NCBI GenBank assembly: GCA_015486015.1
Contig: WFSL01000009.1
Span: 1-44,437 of the forward strand
DNA length: 44,437 bases
Reading direction: 5' to 3'
Source: Aquificota bacterium
Lineage (GTDB): Bacteria; Thermosulfidibacterota; Thermosulfidibacteria; Thermosulfidibacterales; B14-G1
The position numbers and the translations under genes were made by a program. The notes beneath the pieces were generated by a model. It was given only the letters and a program-made list of their open reading frames with translations. It was not told where the DNA came from and did no database searches. Numbering within the stretch: position 1 is the first letter of the stretch; every line of letters starts with the position of its first letter. Below are positions 15,542-24,013 of this stretch, piece by piece.

Positions 15542-16469
15542 GGATCTTCTCCCCCACCTTCTCTATAAGCCCTACAAACCCCTTAGGGAGGAAAATGAGC
15601 ACCAATAGAAGGATGAGCCCATGCACCATCACCTCTAAGTCCTCCAAGCGGTGAAGCGCCTCTGGGAGCAAAGATAGGAATGTTCCCCCCAATAGGGCCC
15701 CCCATATAGAGTGCATTCCCCCTAAGACGATCATCACCACCAGATCCACTGAGTACATGAAGCCAAAGGTCTCTGGACTGATGAAGGTGATGTAATGTGC
15801 ATAGAGAATGCCCCCTAAAGCCGCGAAGACCGCGGAGAGCACAAAGACCTTAAGCTTATACATAGCCACATCTATGCCCAGGGTGGAGGCGGCTACCTCA
15901 CTATAATGTAACGCCCTAAGGGCCATGCCTGTTCTGGAGTGCACCAGGTTTATAGAGAAGAGGAAGGCCAGCACTACAATGGACCAGACCAGATAGCAGT
16001 AGCGCCGAGGGGTGTCAAAGTAGAGATCTCCAAGGTGTACGGGTCGAATGCCGGAAAGCCCAGATGCACCACCAGTGATGCCCCGGAGCTGCACAAATAG
16101 GATATAGAGTATTATCCCAAGACCTAAGGTGGCCATGGCCAGATAGTGCCCCTTTAGACGCAGGGTAGGCCACCCCACGAGTGCTGCCACAAAGGCAGTG
16201 GCAAGGAGAGCAGTAATGGCTGCTAAGGGCACAGGCCAGCCTAAGTGTGCTGTCAGGGCCCCCGATATGTATGCACCCATGCCGTAGAATCCAGCGTGGC
16301 CAAGCGATATCTGACCGGCGTACCCTGTGAGGAGAGAAAGTCCTAAGGCCACAAGCACGTTGATTCCGGCAAAAAGAAGGACCTCCACGTAGTAGTCTCC
16401 AGGGAGTAAGGGTGGAAGGAGGAGGATTGTGACCGTTAAGGTGAGCAGGAGGAGGTAGTCCCTCTTCAC
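15528..16469 (-). CDS. livM: Branched-chain amino acid ABC transporter permease
   Basis: A 313-residue integral membrane protein with about eight to nine hydrophobic segments. The LivM landmarks are GLSLLTGYAGQISLGHAGFYGMGAYISG near the N terminus (given here in part: TGYAGQISLGHAGFYGMGAY) and GMHSIWGALLGGTFLSLLPE near the C terminus. It forms the pore with LivH. The start is GTG at 16469 overlapping the livH stop by four bases (GTGA). Length and topology are normal for the family. The transported solute could be leucine, isoleucine, valine or, given paaK downstream, an aromatic acid; sequence does not decide. Confidence 0.95.
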   Translation of the reverse strand: MKRDYLLLLTLTVTILLLPPLLPGDYYVEVLLFAGINVLVALGLSLLTGYAGQISLGHAGFYGMGAYISGALTAHLGWPVPLAAITALLATAFVAALVGWPTLRLKGHYLAMATLGLGIILYILFVQLRGITGGASGLSGIRPVHLGDLYFDTPRRYCYLVWSIVVLAFLFSINLVHSRTGMALRALHYSEVAASTLGIDVAMYKLKVFVLSAVFAALGGILYAHYITFISPETFGFMYSVDLVVMIVLGGMHSIWGALLGGTFLSLLPEALHRLEDLEVMVHGLILLLVLIFLPKGFVGLIEKVGEKIHGAP

Positions 16470-17341
16470 ACTCTCTCCCCCCTTCCTCTGGAGATGAGGC
16501 CTTCGGGCCTCCAGAGCAGTATGAGGATAAGCACTAAGAAGGCCAGGGCATCCTTGTATCCCGAAGAGAGATAACCTGCGCTGAGACCTTCCATTACCCC
16601 TAAGAGGAGCCCCCCAACGAAGGCCCCAGGGTTGTTCCCCAAACCCCCGATGATGGCAGCGCAGAAGCCCTTAAGGGCAAGCATGGTCCCCATGTCGTAC
16701 TCTGCCAAGGTTATGGGGGCAATGAGTCCCCCTGCCAAGGCCGAGAGACTGCCGCTGAGAAGAAAGGAGAGGGCCATCATCTCCTCCATGGGTATCCCCG
16801 CCAGTAGAGCTGCAAGAGGGTTCATAGCGCATGCCTGGATGGCGCGCCCCACTATGGTGTGGGAGAAGAAGTACCAGAGAAAGAGCACCGCCAAGGCGGT
16901 AATCGCCATTACTACCAACACCTGGGTGTTGAGGGCTGCTCCAAAGAGGAATATAGGCCTTTCTGAAAGGAGGGGGCTCACTGCCAGGGCATCCTTACCC
17001 CATATAAGCATAGCACCACCCCTCAACACCACCGAGGCCCCAATGGTACCTATGATCACTGTGATCACCCCCATGGGCATCAGGGGTTTCACCACCGTGT
17101 GTTCGAATACAAGCCCCACAATGATTCCCCCTATCACCACCAGAACCAAGGCGATGGGCGAAGGAATGTGGAGTACCTCTTGAAAGGTGTAAAGGAGCAT
17201 GGCGCCCACCATCACAAACTCCCCCTGGGCGAAGTTTATGACGCCGGTAGCATTATAAATGAGGTTAAAACCCACTCCTGTCAGTGCATAGATGACCCCC
17301 ATGGTAAGCCCGGCAAAGAGATACTGAATGAGGTTAACCAA
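16466..17341 (-). CDS. livH: Branched-chain amino acid ABC transporter permease
   Basis: A 291-residue membrane protein with about eight hydrophobic segments. The LivH hallmarks are MGVIYALTGVGFNLIYNATG and INFAQGEFVMVGAM near the N terminus and LKGFCAAIIGGLGNNPGAFVGG in the loop that contacts the ATPases. The start codon is TTG at 17341 with GGGAGG five bases upstream. A stable hairpin (17358-17403) stands just before this ribosome site and separates livH from livK, which may lower expression of the membrane parts relative to the binding protein. Confidence 0.95.
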   Translation of the reverse strand: MVNLIQYLFAGLTMGVIYALTGVGFNLIYNATGVINFAQGEFVMVGAMLLYTFQEVLHIPSPIALVLVVIGGIIVGLVFEHTVVKPLMPMGVITVIIGTIGASVVLRGGAMLIWGKDALAVSPLLSERPIFLFGAALNTQVLVVMAITALAVLFLWYFFSHTIVGRAIQACAMNPLAALLAGIPMEEMMALSFLLSGSLSALAGGLIAPITLAEYDMGTMLALKGFCAAIIGGLGNNPGAFVGGLLLGVMEGLSAGYLSSGYKDALAFLVLILILLWRPEGLISRGRGERV

Positions 17342-17357
17342 TTGCGCCTCCCAAAAT

Positions 17358-17403
17358 GAGAAGGGGGCATGGCAAGGACCAGGCCCCCTTCTCCATAAAG
17401 ATC
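17358..17403 (-). terminator. Intercistronic hairpin between livK and livH
   Basis: A perfect eleven-base stem (GAGAAGGGGGC with GCCCCCTTCTC) with a 24-base loop sits in the 193-base livK-livH gap, five bases upstream of the livH ribosome site GGGAGG. On the minus strand it is followed by only ATTTT, so partial termination or 3' end protection of livK mRNA is more likely than full termination. The remaining part of the gap (17404-17534) holds only a small GCGC-TACA-GCGC hairpin next to the livK stop. Confidence 0.6.
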
Positions 17404-17534
17404 TATTTAGTGGATCAACTTGAACTCCCCCTTTTCACCTACAAAGAGAGCTACACTGAGCGTGGTCAGTCAATATGAACATAGCTATCTTCCTCATCAT
17501 CTATCCTATTAATACCCAAACTGCGCTGTAGCGC

Positions 17535-18734
17535 TTAGTGAATCAGGATAAATCGCCCCTTCTTTACCTTCAGCATCACCAGATCCTGGACAGAGAGGCC
17601 GTTGTGATCCTGTGGTGTGTAGTTGAAGACACCGTCTGCACCCACGAAACCTCGGCAGTACTGCTCCAAGGCCTCTTTTAACCCCTTCCCATCTCCAGGT
17701 CTTACCTTCCCCCTTTTGATGGCGTTGACCACCAGCATGAGGGCATCATAAGCATGGGCTGCAAAATGCGAAACAGGCTCATGATATGCACTTTCATACG
17801 CCTCTTTGAAGGAGAGGAGTACCCGCTTTTGGGGATCGGCATTGGGAAGGTCCTCGGCCACCAGGATCTTCCCAGCAGGAAGGATCACCCCCTCTGCCGC
17901 CTTGCCGCAGAGCTGGACGTACTTGATATTCCCCTGCCCATGACTCATAACCAGCAGGATCCCCTTCTTGTCGAGGCCCAGCTCCTTAAAGTTCCTGGTG
18001 ACGATCACGGAGGTAGGGCCCACACTCCAATTGATAATGGCCTGAGGCCCTTTGGTCGCCAGCTTTGTGAGCTGGGCAGTCATGTCCCTGTCTTTCCCCC
18101 CGTAAGTCTCCACCCCCACAATGGTGATCCTATGTTTGGCAGCAGAGCCCTTAAGGCTTTCATATCCATCCTCTCCGAATTCATTGGAGACATAGATGAT
18201 GCCCACCCTTCTGATACCCTTTTCAGACAGGTAACTTACGATCCTCTCTGCTGCCAAAGCATTTGTCTGGGGTGTGGTAAAGACCCAGGGTTTTACAGGC
18301 TTCGTGAGGATTCTTCCTGCGGCACAGCTCACCAAAGGCACCTGGAAGCGGTTTTCCTCTCTGTCCAACTGGAGGGCCTTCATCACAGCAGCAGACGTGG
18401 GGGTACGACTGGGGCCAAGAATTGCCATCACCCTGTCTCGAGTGATGAGCTCTCGAGCCTTAAGGACTGCTGCTTGGGGGTCACCATAGGTATCGTAAAT
18501 CACTACCTTTACCCTCTTACCCAGCAGACCCCCCTGCCGGTTTATCCTCTGAACCATGAGTTCAACAGCCTTCTTTTCAGGGTCCCCCAGCCACGCTGCA
18601 GGGCCCGTGACCGCAAAGATGGCCCCTATTCTGTACGCCTCCTCCGCTTGAGAGGAGGTAAAGGGATAAGTAAGAAGAAACAACCCCAAAGAGAAGATGA
18701 GCAGCTTCGCTACCTTTATCTTTACTTTCTGCAT
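17535..18734 (-). CDS. livK: Branched-chain amino acid ABC transporter substrate-binding protein
   Basis: A 399-residue periplasmic binding protein of the type I (Leu/Ile/Val) fold. A signal peptide occupies about residues 1-30 (VAKLLIFSLGLFLLTYPF then SSQA). The mature start YRIGAIFAVTGPAAWLGDPE and the VKVVIYDTYGDPQAAVLKAR and ILGPSRTPTSAAVM stretches are typical of the family. It captures the ligand and delivers it to LivHM. GGGAGG precedes the ATG by five bases and a clear promoter lies upstream. It is the first gene of livK-livHMGF-paaK. Ligand specificity is uncertain, since homologues bind aliphatic amino acids, amides or aromatic acids. Confidence 0.93.
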   Translation of the reverse strand: MQKVKIKVAKLLIFSLGLFLLTYPFTSSQAEEAYRIGAIFAVTGPAAWLGDPEKKAVELMVQRINRQGGLLGKRVKVVIYDTYGDPQAAVLKARELITRDRVMAILGPSRTPTSAAVMKALQLDREENRFQVPLVSCAAGRILTKPVKPWVFTTPQTNALAAERIVSYLSEKGIRRVGIIYVSNEFGEDGYESLKGSAAKHRITIVGVETYGGKDRDMTAQLTKLATKGPQAIINWSVGPTSVIVTRNFKELGLDKKGILLVMSHGQGNIKYVQLCGKAAEGVILPAGKILVAEDLPNADPQKRVLLSFKEAYESAYHEPVSHFAAHAYDALMLVVNAIKRGKVRPGDGKGLKEALEQYCRGFVGADGVFNYTPQDHNGLSVQDLVMLKVKKGRFILIH

Positions 18735-18765
18735 AACAGCCTCCCTAATTGGGTTTTATTAAAGT

Positions 18766-18795
18766 CTTATAGAACAGTTTAAGGCAGTTATTCAA
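18766..18795 (-). promoter_or_regulatory. Sigma70-type promoter of livK
   Basis: On the minus strand TTGAAT (18795-18790) and TATAAG (18771-18766) are separated by 18 bases, 31 bases before the livK ATG. The hexamers are identical to those before exbB. A leader of about 25 bases is predicted. Confidence 0.6.
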
Positions 18796-18832
18796 CCCAA
18801 AATTATGGGTACCTACGGGAGGCGTTAGGGCT

Positions 18833-18853
18833 GTGAGGGTTGGACCCCTTCAC
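18833..18853 (-). terminator. Hairpin at the gfo stop codon
   Basis: GTGAAGGG and CCCTCAC pair (seven pairs, one bulge) around GTCCAA at the end of the oxidoreductase gene on the minus strand. No T tract follows, so a terminator function is only a possibility. Confidence 0.25.
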
Positions 18854-19821
18854 CCCCTTATTACCCCTTTGTCTTTAAGGATCTTCTCTATCTCTAAGGC
18901 GATGCTTAGGGACTTGAGTTCCCTCTCCACGGAGACTATGGGGCACTGGTGGTTGAGGCCACAGTTGATGAGGTCTAATATTTCGAGTTTTAAGGGGTTC
19001 TCTTTGTGTACAAAGACCTGCTCTATAATGGAACTCTGTTTATACCTCAGCTCATCCCGGGTTCTTCGGGCTTCTGAAGAGGCCTGACGGTGGATGTGGA
19101 TATCCTGTTCTGTAAAATTGAGGAATACATAGAAGTCATCCTGAGACACGGCCATGGTCCTAATCTTGTTCTGGGTAACCCTGCTGGCAGTGAGTGTAGC
19201 TACGCACCCGCTCTCGAAGGTAAGATGTACCAGGGCCACGTCCCCCTTGTCTGTATAGTACGATATTCCCGATGCCTCGATGTGCTTTACCTCTGACTTC
19301 ACTAAGCCCAGCACAATGTCTATATCGTGGATCATGAGATCCAATACCACGCCATCATCCTGGACCCTCTTTACAAAGGGCCCCAAGCGCCTGGCCTCTA
19401 CCAAAAGGGGGTTAGTCACGATCTTCATAAGCTCTTGGACAGCGCCGTTGTACCTCTCCACATGACCCACGTGTAAGGCAACCCCCCTCTCCTTGGCCAA
19501 TCTGAAGAGCTCCCTGGCCTCCTCCAGGTTCGGAGCTATGGGCTTTTCCACCAACACATGTACCCCAGCCTCTATAGCGTCCTTCGCCACCCTAAAGTGC
19601 TCCCTTGTAGGCACTGCGACTGTAACTACGTCTACGAGGGGCAGCAGCTCCCTATAGTCGGTGAAGCCTTGGATATCGTACTGGCGACGCACTGCTTTGA
19701 GCCTCTCCTCGTTAATATCAGCTACCCCCACCACGTCTACAAAGTGGATCTCCATATAGGCCCCCACATGATACTGGCCCATATGGCCTACACCTATAAT
19801 CCCTGCTTTAACTCTCTCCAT
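18850..19821 (-). CDS. Gfo/Idh/MocA family oxidoreductase next to lpxA
   Basis: A 323-residue NAD(P)-dependent sugar dehydrogenase-like protein. The Rossmann motif is GVGHMGQYHVGAY near the N terminus, the catalytic-lysine motif is VEKPIA (about residue 92), and the HVGHVERYNGAV stretch precedes the C-terminal alpha/beta domain. Start ATG 19821 is preferred because GGAGGAAGG is correctly placed; a TTG 18 bases upstream is less likely. It overlaps lpxA by 14 bases. Family members beside lpxA include GnnA, which oxidises the 3-hydroxyl of UDP-GlcNAc for amide-linked lipid A, and proteins of unknown role between lpxA and lpxB. No GnnB-type aminotransferase is adjacent, so the substrate remains open. 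Confidence 0.88.
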   Translation of the reverse strand: MERVKAGIIGVGHMGQYHVGAYMEIHFVDVVGVADINEERLKAVRRQYDIQGFTDYRELLPLVDVVTVAVPTREHFRVAKDAIEAGVHVLVEKPIAPNLEEARELFRLAKERGVALHVGHVERYNGAVQELMKIVTNPLLVEARRLGPFVKRVQDDGVVLDLMIHDIDIVLGLVKSEVKHIEASGISYYTDKGDVALVHLTFESGCVATLTASRVTQNKIRTMAVSQDDFYVFLNFTEQDIHIHRQASSEARRTRDELRYKQSSIIEQVFVHKENPLKLEILDLINCGLNHQCPIVSVERELKSLSIALEIEKILKDKGVIRG

Positions 19822-20617
19822 CTGAAGCCTTCCTCCCAACCCATGGGCATATGCCCCTTTTGGACCCCCTTATAAACTCAACAAAGTGGAGCACCTCTGG
19901 GTATGGTGCTACCTCCTGAGGGATACGCCTCAAGGCCTCGGAGGTATTGAGCCCAGAACGATACAATAGCCTGAGGGCCTTGGATAGCGCACTCCTCACC
20001 TGGGGGGAGATACCCTGCCTGCGCAGCCCTACCACGTTCAGCCCATAGATTCTTCCGGGCCTCCCAGATGCGAGGGTGTAGGGTGGTATATCTTTGTTAA
20101 ATGCAGAGTTTCCACCCAACATAGCCATAGTCCCTACCCTAACAAACTGATGGACCCCCACTTGTCCCCCTATAACGGCATTATCCTCAATTACCACGTG
20201 CCCTGATATCCCCGCGAAGCTGGTAATGATTACCCCATTTCCTATCTGGCAGTCGTGACCTATATGCGCGTAGGCCATGATATAATTGTTATTGCCTACC
20301 ACTGTGGCCTCGCCTTCCCTGAAGGAGCGATGGATAGAGACGAACTCCCTCAAAACATTTCCATTCCCTATCCGTAAGAAGGTCGGAACACCTCGGTACT
20401 CCATGTGCTGAGGATCACCCCCCAACACGGCGTGGGGTCCTACTGTGCATTCCCTCCCTAAGGTAGTGCCCTGGTGTATTACAGCATGAGCACCAATGGT
20501 TGTCCCTTCCCCTATCTCCACCCCCTTTTCTACTACGGCATAAGGCCCTATCTCCACCCCCTCATGAAGGACGGCATCAGGATGAACCACTGCTGTGGGA
20601 TGAACCCCTACTACCAA
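19808..20617 (-). CDS. lpxA: UDP-N-acetylglucosamine acyltransferase
   Basis: A 269-residue left-handed beta-helix enzyme that transfers a 3-hydroxyacyl chain from ACP to UDP-GlcNAc, the first step of lipid A synthesis. Hexapeptide repeats fill residues 6-185. The catalytic histidine is H121 in YAHIGHDC (E. coli H125), and the acyl-pocket stretch is GGNSAFNKDIPPYT. A C-terminal helical domain follows. The start is TTG at 20617, three bases after the upstream stop, with AAGGA in place. It shows that the organism has a lipid A outer membrane. lpxD, fabZ and lpxB, usual neighbours, are not in this window. Confidence 0.95.
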   Translation of the reverse strand: MVVGVHPTAVVHPDAVLHEGVEIGPYAVVEKGVEIGEGTTIGAHAVIHQGTTLGRECTVGPHAVLGGDPQHMEYRGVPTFLRIGNGNVLREFVSIHRSFREGEATVVGNNNYIMAYAHIGHDCQIGNGVIITSFAGISGHVVIEDNAVIGGQVGVHQFVRVGTMAMLGGNSAFNKDIPPYTLASGRPGRIYGLNVVGLRRQGISPQVRSALSKALRLLYRSGLNTSEALRRIPQEVAPYPEVLHFVEFIRGSKRGICPWVGRKASDGES

Positions 20618-20620
20618 GGT

Positions 20621-21964
20621 TTAATCCTTCATAGCCCTGTTGGCCGCCACCAAAAGGGGATCCCATACTGGGGAGAAGGGTGGAGAGTACGCAAAATCCT
20701 GAGCTGTAAGGTCCTCTATGGTTAAACCAGCATAAAGGGCAGTAGCTAATGCATCAATCCGCAAGGCGCTGGAACCGTGCCCCACCATGCATCCCCCTAA
20801 TAGCTTCCCCGTGTCTCTTTCCCAATTGAGCTTTACCGTGAAGCGCTTGCCCCCTGGAAAGTAGTGGGCCTTATCCCGAGCCACGATACTGGTAGTCTCG
20901 TAGGGTATGCCCCTCTTCTCAATTTCTGCCTCTGTGAAGCCCGTCTTAGCAAAAGACAGCTCGAACACCTTCACAATTGTGGTACCCAACACCCCTTTAA
21001 AGCGGGCATCACCGCCTGCTGCATTGGTACCAGCCACCCTACCCAGCTTATTAGCCGTAGTACCTAAGGGTTTGTAATAGGGTTCTCCTGTGAGAAAATG
21101 GAATGTCTCTGCACAATCTCCAGCGGCAAAGACCCCGGAAACATTGGTTTCTACCCTCTCATTGGTGGCTATACCCCCATGGGGCCCCAATCCTATACCC
21201 CCTTGGACGGCCAGGTCCACATTGGGCCTTATCCCTTTACTTATAAGGACCAGATCAGCCTGGAGACGTTCCCCATTAATCGAGAGCGCCTCCACTCGCT
21301 CCCTACCTATTATGGCCTCCACTTCACAGTCGGTGAGTATGGTGATACCGTGCCCCTCTAAGATCTCCTTGGCTGCTTTGGATACCACCTCGTCAAAGTC
21401 CCTGAGCACCTTACTTGACTTTTTGATCATCAGTACCTCTACCCCCCTGCGCTTGAAGGCCTCTGCTACCTCCACCCCTATAAATCCGCCGCCTATTATG
21501 GCGGCCCTTTTCACTCTACCAGAGTCCAACTCTTCCCTAATGCGTATCCCATCATCGAGGCGCCGGAGGGTATAAACACCCTTCAAGTTCACCCCAGGTA
21601 TGGAGGGTGTGACAGGGATAGCCCCCGTGGCAATAACCAGGGCATCGTAAGAGTATCTCTCCTCCCTTTTAGAAAGGTGATTAAGAACCAAAACTTCCCC
21701 TTTCTTCACATCTATAGCCTTCACCTCATGCCTCAAATGAACATTTATCCCTTGGGATTGGAACTGCTGAGGAGTCCTTACAATTAACTTCTCCCTTTTA
21801 TCGATGACACCCCCAATATAATAAGGTAGGCCACAAGCGCCATAAGAGACGTATTCTCCCCTTTCAAAGACATCCACTTGGAGCCCAGGATTCACTCTCT
21901 TGGCCTTTGCCGCAGCGGTGGCGCCGCCAGCCACTCCACCGATTACCACGAGCCTCTCAACCAT
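20621..21964 (-). CDS. CoA-disulfide reductase-like NAD(P)H flavoprotein
   Basis: A 447-residue FAD- and NAD(P)H-binding oxidoreductase of the pyridine nucleotide-disulfide family. FAD motif VVIGGVAGGATAAAKAKR at the N terminus, single redox cysteine C44 in SYGACGLPYYIGG, NAD motif AAIIGGGFIGVEVAEAFKRR, and the C-terminal dimer domain with AYSPPFSPVWDPL. This single-cysteine form is shared by CoA-disulfide reductase, NADH oxidase and NADH-dependent sulfur/polysulfide reductases of thermophiles. No rhodanese domain is fused. It overlaps the transketolase stop by eight bases. A role in thiol redox balance, O2 or S0 reduction fits an anaerobe, but the acceptor cannot be read from the sequence. 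Confidence 0.9.
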   Translation of the reverse strand: MVERLVVIGGVAGGATAAAKAKRVNPGLQVDVFERGEYVSYGACGLPYYIGGVIDKREKLIVRTPQQFQSQGINVHLRHEVKAIDVKKGEVLVLNHLSKREERYSYDALVIATGAIPVTPSIPGVNLKGVYTLRRLDDGIRIREELDSGRVKRAAIIGGGFIGVEVAEAFKRRGVEVLMIKKSSKVLRDFDEVVSKAAKEILEGHGITILTDCEVEAIIGRERVEALSINGERLQADLVLISKGIRPNVDLAVQGGIGLGPHGGIATNERVETNVSGVFAAGDCAETFHFLTGEPYYKPLGTTANKLGRVAGTNAAGGDARFKGVLGTTIVKVFELSFAKTGFTEAEIEKRGIPYETTSIVARDKAHYFPGGKRFTVKLNWERDTGKLLGGCMVGHGSSALRIDALATALYAGLTIEDLTAQDFAYSPPFSPVWDPLLVAANRAMKD

Positions 21965-23915
21965 GGACTTCCTCTTCCACTACCTCCACTACATCTTCCG
22001 GTGCCATGCCCAACATGTGGTAAAGCTCTTCTGGGGTACCCGATGGTCCATAATCTGTCACCCCCACCTTCCTTATCCGTGCAGAAAGCCCCATCTCCAC
22101 AGCCAAGTCAGAGAGCACAGAACCTAAGCCTGTATGCGCATTGTGGTCCTCATAGACAATGATAGGACCCTTCAGGGCTGCCCTCTTTAAGGCCTCCCTG
22201 TCAGGGTGTAAGGGAGTGCTCATGTTGAGTACCTCTACCCTTATCCCATCACCCTTCAGCATCTCCCAGGCTGTTATGGCCCTATGGACCATCTGGCCAT
22301 AAGTGATTATGGTGGCTTCATCCCCCCTCCTTACCACATCAGCCTGACCATAGGTAAACCGGTAGTCATTGCCAAAGAGTGGTTCGCCTTCTTCGCTTAG
22401 GATAATGGGTTGCTTAGAACGACCCATACCTATGGCATAGTTTCCGTAATGGGTGATGGCGTATCGCACGGCCCTGTCCATCTGGTTTGCATCGGCAGGC
22501 ACCACCAAGTGGAAACCATAGAGGTTCCTCAGGAGACCAATGTAATCAATACATTGATGAGTCTTGCCGTCTTGCCCCACATCTAAACCCAGATGGGTAA
22601 GGATAAGTTTCAGGTTGCTTCCGTTTATGTCATTGAGCCTGTGTTGATTAAAGACCTCATCTATCCCGAAAACCCCAAAGTCAGCAAGGACTGCCACTAC
22701 ACCTTGAGTAGATAGACTTCCCGCCATCGTAGCTGCATTGTGCTCAGAGACCCCAGATTCAAAGAAGTATTGAGGGAGCTCCTGGGCAAACCACGAGGTC
22801 CTTACTGAATCGGCCAGGTCACAGTCGAAGACGGCTATAGGGGTCTGCCCTTTAACACCACAGTTTCTTAGTCCAATATCCCTAAGGGCCCTGCCAAATG
22901 CGGCTCTGTTGTCTATCCGGTCTTTGGGGCGGTATGTGAAGGGGCTGCCAGGATCTATCTTAGGGACATAAGTCGGTATGGATGACCTCTGAGAAAAAGG
23001 ATTGAACGCCTCTCTCACCGACTGAAGTTGGGGCCTATCGTCATCCACTTTCAGCTCTTGAAGGGCGTGGGTCAGTTCACCCTTCCTTAGGGCCCTACCA
23101 TGGTACACCTCGTCCCCTTCCATGAAAGAGACCCCTTTACCCATGACGGTATGGGCAATGATGACTACAGGCCCCTCTAAATGCAAGGACTGCCTAATGG
23201 CTTGGTAAATTGCCTGATAATCATGACCGTCTATCTCCAACACCTCCCACCCATCGGACAGGTAGTTACCTTTGATGTTGACAGGCATCACATCATGGAT
23301 GGAACCACTTATCTGAAGCTCGTTGTAGTCAATAATTACTGTGATATTGGAGAGGGCAAACTTCTTAGCAAAGCGCCTGGCTTCAGCCACTTGCCCCTTT
23401 GCCTGCTCCGCATCGCTCATGACCACATAAACGTGGAAAGGACAACCCGTTAGCCTGGAGGCCAATGCGAATCCACACCCTACAGAGAGCCCTTGGCCCA
23501 GATTCCCCGTGGTCCACTCCACACCTGGGACTGCCCTCTCCACATGTCCCTCAAAGGGGCTACCCCCTTTTCTGAAGGTGGCCACAGCCTTGTCCCTGGA
23601 AAAGAAGCCCATGCGTGCCAGTACCGCATATACCCCAGGAGATGTGTGCCCATGGCTTACAATTATTCTATCCCTGTCCGGCCGGTATGGTTCAGAAGGA
23701 TAAATCCTGGCACAGGAATAAAGGACCAGAAAGATATCGAGAGAAGAGAACGAGCCGCCAGGGTGCCCAGACCCTGCCAGCGAGGTCATCTTCAAGATAT
23801 CACCCTTGCAGAGTCTGGAGAGCTCCTCAAGCCTGCTTACTTGCTCCTCGGAGAGTGCCTCCGCCTCGAAGCCACGAGTGACTAAACCATATACCCCTAC
23901 ATTATCCCTATCCAT
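21957..23915 (-). CDS. Transketolase-like thiamine diphosphate enzyme
   Basis: A full-length 652-residue transketolase-type protein with TPP-binding, pyrimidine-binding and C-terminal domains in one chain. The N-terminal SLAGSGHPGGSF has the ring-binding histidines, and IDYNELQISG provides the Mg-binding Asn. The usual GDGExxEGxxxEA motif is changed to SDAEQAKGQVAEA, keeping the Asp but replacing the glycines and one Glu. The catalytic Glu is in ESGVSEHNAATMAGSLS, a form typical of a subgroup of thermophile/anaerobe transketolases. It would exchange two-carbon units in the non-oxidative pentose phosphate pathway, or act on a related ketose. It leads a run to lpxA; no aldolase or epimerase is adjacent. 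Function call is good, substrate less so. Confidence 0.87.
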   Translation of the reverse strand: MDRDNVGVYGLVTRGFEAEALSEEQVSRLEELSRLCKGDILKMTSLAGSGHPGGSFSSLDIFLVLYSCARIYPSEPYRPDRDRIIVSHGHTSPGVYAVLARMGFFSRDKAVATFRKGGSPFEGHVERAVPGVEWTTGNLGQGLSVGCGFALASRLTGCPFHVYVVMSDAEQAKGQVAEARRFAKKFALSNITVIIDYNELQISGSIHDVMPVNIKGNYLSDGWEVLEIDGHDYQAIYQAIRQSLHLEGPVVIIAHTVMGKGVSFMEGDEVYHGRALRKGELTHALQELKVDDDRPQLQSVREAFNPFSQRSSIPTYVPKIDPGSPFTYRPKDRIDNRAAFGRALRDIGLRNCGVKGQTPIAVFDCDLADSVRTSWFAQELPQYFFESGVSEHNAATMAGSLSTQGVVAVLADFGVFGIDEVFNQHRLNDINGSNLKLILTHLGLDVGQDGKTHQCIDYIGLLRNLYGFHLVVPADANQMDRAVRYAITHYGNYAIGMGRSKQPIILSEEGEPLFGNDYRFTYGQADVVRRGDEATIITYGQMVHRAITAWEMLKGDGIRVEVLNMSTPLHPDREALKRAALKGPIIVYEDHNAHTGLGSVLSDLAVEMGLSARIRKVGVTDYGPSGTPEELYHMLGMAPEDVVEVVEEEVHG

Positions 23916-23945
23916 TGGCCTACCCTGAGTCGTTGAACCTTAACC

Positions 23946-23980
23946 AAGGGGCACCCAAGGGATACCCCATTGGTCCCCTT
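23946..23980 (-). terminator. Strong hairpin between sufD and transketolase
   Basis: AAGGGG and CCCCTT form the outer stem and CCAATGGG with CCCTTGG the inner stem around GTAT. The structure is in the 98-base gap after sufD. There is no T tract on the minus strand, so it may stabilise the sufCD mRNA end or act with a factor. I could not find a good promoter for the transketolase in the same gap. Confidence 0.4.
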
Positions 23981-24013
23981 ACAAGCCTCCAACCACATGA
24001 TCCTCCAACCTCG

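Noticed and set aside
17754-18782. Plus-strand open frame of 342 codons across livK
   Set aside because: It covers livK in antisense, including its signal peptide and promoter, and has no family motif; livK matches its family over the full length.
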